64,000 bases of DNA, from contig NZ_CP059901.1 in the NCBI RefSeq assembly GCF_014127285.1, positions 3,658,001 through 3,722,000 on the forward strand, given 5' to 3'. This document shows positions 61,164 through 64,000 of the stretch, piece after piece. The notes beneath the pieces were generated by a model. It had not been told where the DNA came from, did no database searches, and saw nothing but the letters and a program-made list of their open reading frames with translations. Each line of letters starts with the position of its first letter. Position 1 is the first letter of the stretch. Both the position numbers and the translations under genes were made by a program. This stretch comes from Mumia sp. ZJ1417. Its GTDB lineage: Bacteria; Actinomycetota; Actinomycetes; Propionibacteriales; Nocardioidaceae.

Positions 61164-62213
61164 ATGACCCGTCCCGACGCCGCAGGCCGCGTCGCTCCCC
61201 CGTCCGACCGCGCCCGTACGCAGGCCGCCGAGCGGCTGGCCGGACTCGCGACGCCTGCCGGTGCGCTGGGCCGGCTCGGTGATGCCGCCGTCTGGTTGTC
61301 GGCCGTGCAGGACGCATGCCCGCCGCGCCCGCTCGACGACGTCCGCATCGTCGTCTTCGCCGGCGACCACGGGGTGACCTCGCACGGCGTCTCGGCGTAC
61401 CCGAAGGAGATCACCGCGCTGATGGTGCGGCAGTTCCTGTCCGGCGGTGCCGGGGTCGCGGTGCTCGCCCGCCAGCACGGTGCGGCACTGCGTGTGCTCG
61501 ACCTCGGCGTCGATGTCGAGCCGGGCGTCCTGCCGGCCGAGGTGAGCGTCCACAAGGTCCGACGCGGCTCGGGTGCCCTCCACCTTGAGGACGCGCTCAC
61601 GCCTGGCGAGACCGACCAGGCGCTCGCCGTCGGCGCCACCGTCGCCGCGGAGGAGATCGCCGCGGGCGCCGACCTGCTGATCCCGGGCGACATGGGCATC
61701 GGCAACACCACGCCGTCCGCCGCCCTGATCGCCGCCACGCTCGGGCTCGACGCTCGTGACGTGACCGGCCGCGGGTCGGGCGTGGACGAGGCGACGCTCG
61801 CACACAAGGAGCAGGTCGTCGCGCGGGCCCTCGTACGCGCGGGCGAGCGCGTCGCCGATCCCGTCGACCGCCTCACCGCACTCGGATCGGCAGACCTGGC
61901 CGCACAGGTCGGGTTCCTCGCCGAGGCCGCCCGGCAGGGGGTGCCGGTGCTCCTCGACGGGGTCATCTCGGTCGCGTGCGCGCTCGTGGCGGAGGACTAC
62001 GCGCCCGGCTCGTCGGCGTGGTTCGCGGCGGGCCACCGCTCCCCCGAGCCCGCGCAGGCGCTCGCGCTCAGCAAGCTCGGCCTCGACCCGCTCCTCGACC
62101 TCGACATGCGCCTCGGCGAGGGCAGCGGCGCGGTCGCCGCACTGCCGGTGCTGCGCTCGGCCGGGGCGCTGCTCGCCGAGATGTCGTTGCTCGCGGACGT
62201 CCTGGGGTCGTGA
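61164..62213 (+). CDS. cobT: Nicotinate-nucleotide:dimethylbenzimidazole phosphoribosyltransferase
   Basis: 349 aa. FAGDHGVTSHGVSAYP, GAGVAVLARQ, GDMGIGNTTPSAAL and GRGSGVDEATLAHK are CobT signatures; the catalytic Glu is expected in the final LGEGSGAV block. It makes alpha-ribazole phosphate, the lower ligand of cobalamin. GGAGG precedes ATG 61164. The stop overlaps cobS GTG as GTGA. Confidence 0.96.
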   Translation: MTRPDAAGRVAPPSDRARTQAAERLAGLATPAGALGRLGDAAVWLSAVQDACPPRPLDDVRIVVFAGDHGVTSHGVSAYPKEITALMVRQFLSGGAGVAVLARQHGAALRVLDLGVDVEPGVLPAEVSVHKVRRGSGALHLEDALTPGETDQALAVGATVAAEEIAAGADLLIPGDMGIGNTTPSAALIAATLGLDARDVTGRGSGVDEATLAHKEQVVARALVRAGERVADPVDRLTALGSADLAAQVGFLAEAARQGVPVLLDGVISVACALVAEDYAPGSSAWFAAGHRSPEPAQALALSKLGLDPLLDLDMRLGEGSGAVAALPVLRSAGALLAEMSLLADVLGS

Positions 62214-62998
62214 CCGCAGGGGTGCGCCGCGGGGTGCTCCCCGACGGCGTCCTGCTCGCGGTCGGGACGTTCACGGTCTTCCCCGTGGCGCCGCCGTCGA
62301 CGGTGGATCGGGCCCGTGCACGTGCGGCGATGCTGCTCGCGCCTCTCGCGGTGCTCCCGCTCGCGCTCGGCGTCGCGGCGGTCGTCGCGCTCGGCGACGC
62401 GCTGGCCTGGCCCGCCGTGCTGACCGGCGCGCTCGGTGTCGGCACGCTCGCCGTCGGGACGCGGGTGCTGCACCTGGACGGACTCGCGGACACCGTCGAC
62501 GGGCTCAGCGCCCCGTACGACCGCGAACGCCGGCTCGCGATCATGAAGTCGGGTGACGTCGGGCCCGCCGGCGTCGTTGCGCTCGTCCTCGCGCTGCTCG
62601 TCCAGGCCGCAGTGCTCGGCGCCGTCGCCTCACGCCCGTACGGGTGGCTGCTCGCCGGTGTCCTCGTGTGCGTGTCGCGGGCCGTCGTCGTCGTCACGTG
62701 CGCGACCCCTGTCCCCGCCGCCACGCCTGGCGGACTGGGTGCGGCCGTCGCCGGCTCCGTCCCGGTTCTGGCCGCCGTCGGCGTCGGCCTCGTCGGCGCC
62801 GCTGTCCTCACGCTCGCACTCGCCGCGACCGGCGCACCGTGGTGGCAGGGGTTCGTCGCCGCGGCGGTGGCCGCGGCGGCCGTCGTGCTCCTCGTACGCC
62901 GGGCGGTCACGCTCCTCGGCGGGATCACGGGCGACGTGATCGGTGCCGCGGTCGAGCTGGCCCTGGTCGCGCTCTGCGTCGTCACCGCGGCACGATGA
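62210..62998 (+). CDS. cobS: Adenosylcobinamide-GDP ribazoletransferase (cobalamin synthase)
   Basis: 262 aa membrane protein with six or seven segments. FTVFPVAPPS near the start, HLDGLADTVDGL and RERRLAIMKSGDVGPAGV are the conserved Mg-binding and nucleotide motifs. It joins AdoCbi-GDP to alpha-ribazole at the inner membrane. GTG 62210 is coupled to cobT; the frame upstream (from 61976) is cobT shadow. It ends 12 bp before the convergent cobU stop. Confidence 0.94.
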   Translation: MTAGVRRGVLPDGVLLAVGTFTVFPVAPPSTVDRARARAAMLLAPLAVLPLALGVAAVVALGDALAWPAVLTGALGVGTLAVGTRVLHLDGLADTVDGLSAPYDRERRLAIMKSGDVGPAGVVALVLALLVQAAVLGAVASRPYGWLLAGVLVCVSRAVVVVTCATPVPAATPGGLGAAVAGSVPVLAAVGVGLVGAAVLTLALAATGAPWWQGFVAAAVAAAAVVLLVRRAVTLLGGITGDVIGAAVELALVALCVVTAAR

Positions 62999-63010
62999 GG
63001 CCGCGCGACC

Positions 63011-63544
63011 TCAGAGGTAGAGCACGCGCCCCGCGACGACCAGCGCAACCTCGTCCGAGCACTCTGCGACCCGCTGGTTCACGAGCCCGAGGACGTCGCG
63101 GAACACCCGGCCCGAGCGGTGCTCCGGCACCACGCCGAAGCCGACCTCATTGGTGACCGCCACGCTCAGGTGACGACGCGCGCACCACGCCTCGACGAGG
63201 CTGTCGATCTGCTTGCCGACCTCCGGTCGCCACTGCGCGTCCGGGGCGTCCCAGGCGCCGAGCTCGTCGAGCATCGCCGTCACCCACGTGCCGAGGCAAT
63301 CGACGATCACCGGGGTCGATGTGCCCTCGAGCGCGCTCGCGACGTCGGTGGTCTCCGTCGTCACCCACCCGTCCGGGCGGCGGCTCTGGTGGTCGGCGAC
63401 CCGCGCCGACCACTCGGGATCGCTCCCGTCCGGCGCCGGGCCCGGCGCGATGTAGGTAACCACCGGCTCTTGCTGGAGGAGCGACTCCGCGTACCGGGAC
63501 TTGCCCGACCGTACGCCTCCGGTCACCAGCACCCTGTGTCCCAT
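63011..63544 (-). CDS. cobU: Bifunctional adenosylcobinamide kinase/guanylyltransferase
   Basis: 177 aa from ATG 63544. P-loop GGVRSGKSRYAE, the guanylylated His in ADHQSRRP and TNEVGFGVVPEHRSGRVFRD are all present. It phosphorylates adenosylcobinamide and loads GMP to give AdoCbi-GDP, the CobS substrate. It converges with cobT-cobS, unlike the usual same-strand order. The longer frame to 63817 is rejected since MGHRVLVTGG is the normal start. Confidence 0.95.
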   Translation of the reverse strand: MGHRVLVTGGVRSGKSRYAESLLQQEPVVTYIAPGPAPDGSDPEWSARVADHQSRRPDGWVTTETTDVASALEGTSTPVIVDCLGTWVTAMLDELGAWDAPDAQWRPEVGKQIDSLVEAWCARRHLSVAVTNEVGFGVVPEHRSGRVFRDVLGLVNQRVAECSDEVALVVAGRVLYL

Positions 63545-63665
63545 GTCCGCCCCTCTCGCCCTGAAGGTCGTCCGTGCGTCACGCGCCGACGGCGCTCCTC
63601 CGCAGCCTTGCACGTCGGCCCGCGCGACGCGAGCCTGACCCCGCGACACGGACCGACCGGGCCGA

Positions 63666-63671
63666 TACGGT
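63666..63671 (+). promoter_or_regulatory. -10 hexamer TACGGT of the last gene
   Basis: TACGGT with 6 nt to ATG 63678. Confidence 0.45.
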
Positions 63672-63677
63672 GCGGAG

Positions 63678-64000
63678 ATGAGCAGGAACCGTCGCGGAGT
63701 GATCATCGGCGCGCTGCTGGGCGCCGCGCTCCTCGCAGCAGTCGCGATCGCAGGGACGTGGTGGGTCATGGACGACGCCGATGCCGACGAGTTCTCCGGC
63801 GAGTGCGCCCGGATCACATACGACGGCCGTTCCTACTACTCGGTCGGTCGGCCGGTCTCCCGCGACGACCTGGTCACCCCAGACGACCCGCTGAACGCCG
63901 GCGAGGGGCCGCGCAGCTGCGATCCGGGCGCGATGGAGACGCTGGAGTTCCGGCCGGCGGGCGTCCGTCACATCCCGGGCGTTGATCCGACCGAGGCCGT
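63678..64000 (+). CDS. Membrane-anchored or secreted protein of unknown function, 3' end outside window
   Basis: 107 codons are visible, with no stop before the window ends. A basic start (MSRNRRG) and a hydrophobic stretch (about 8-30) form a signal anchor, followed by an acidic segment (DDADADEFSGE) and a soluble part with two Cys (GECAR, RSCDPG) that could form a disulfide. No family recognised. The ATG is supported by TACGGT at the leaderless spacing. Confidence 0.7.
   Translation, partial: MSRNRRGVIIGALLGAALLAAVAIAGTWWVMDDADADEFSGECARITYDGRSYYSVGRPVSRDDLVTPDDPLNAGEGPRSCDPGAMETLEFRPAGVRHIPGVDPTEA

Overview
The window is very GC-rich and gene-dense, with many 4-bp ATGA/GTGA overlaps, many leaderless starts and actinobacterial signatures: a ppa-dacB-tilS-hpt-ftsH-folEPBK block, DUF3180, a mycothiol-type DinB/MDMPI protein and an MctC-DUF3311 pair. 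Gene content and sequence style suggest a member of the Propionibacteriales, probably Nocardioidaceae. This is an inference from reading, not from a database search.

Layout. 1-2962: the end of an M14 carboxypeptidase, an orphan NuoD-like protein and a phosphoesterase. 2978-6578: an OpuC/ProU-type osmoprotectant ABC transporter split into divergent halves. 6591-19251: the conserved housekeeping block (folate synthesis, FtsH, Hpt, TilS, a DacB-type PBP, a nucleotidase, pyrophosphatase), nearly all on the minus strand. 19423-23167: an NlpC/P60 hydrolase, phosphoglucomutase and a membrane protein. 23244-29422: a sugar ABC transporter with a SIS protein, an RpiR regulator and a divergent BadF-type kinase, probably for an amino sugar. 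29414-36299: assorted enzymes, a decayed ribonucleotide reductase small-subunit gene, and a TetR regulator. 36378-40188: Baeyer-Villiger monooxygenase, P450 and quinone oxidoreductase. 40905-47735: APC permease, GlnA-like ligase, C26 amidase, aldehyde dehydrogenase, SDR and FadR-type regulator; the order resembles gamma-glutamylation routes for ethanolamine or other amines. 47732-52157: an ECF transporter behind a cobalamin riboswitch. 55482-63544: cobalamin genes (cobL, cobA, cobT, cobS, cobU), interrupted by an epimerase and an MctC-like symporter operon with a perfect CRP-type site.

Themes. B12 supply appears twice, as riboswitch-controlled uptake and as corrin synthesis with nucleotide-loop assembly. 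Several catabolic clusters each carry their own regulator and a visible palindromic operator. At least fifteen genes have a TANNNT -10 hexamer 6-9 nt before the start codon. In three places the TAG stop codon of one gene forms the first half of the next gene's TAGGCT -10.

Most unusual items: a roughly 72-bp palindromic element present twice, once intergenic and once translated in frame inside the CobA linker; a perfect 39-bp tandem repeat lengthening an aldehyde dehydrogenase C-terminus; a segmentally deleted nrdB relic; a zero-intergenic divergent pair of leaderless promoters; and an over-used GTACG word that appears to steer Val-Arg codon choice.
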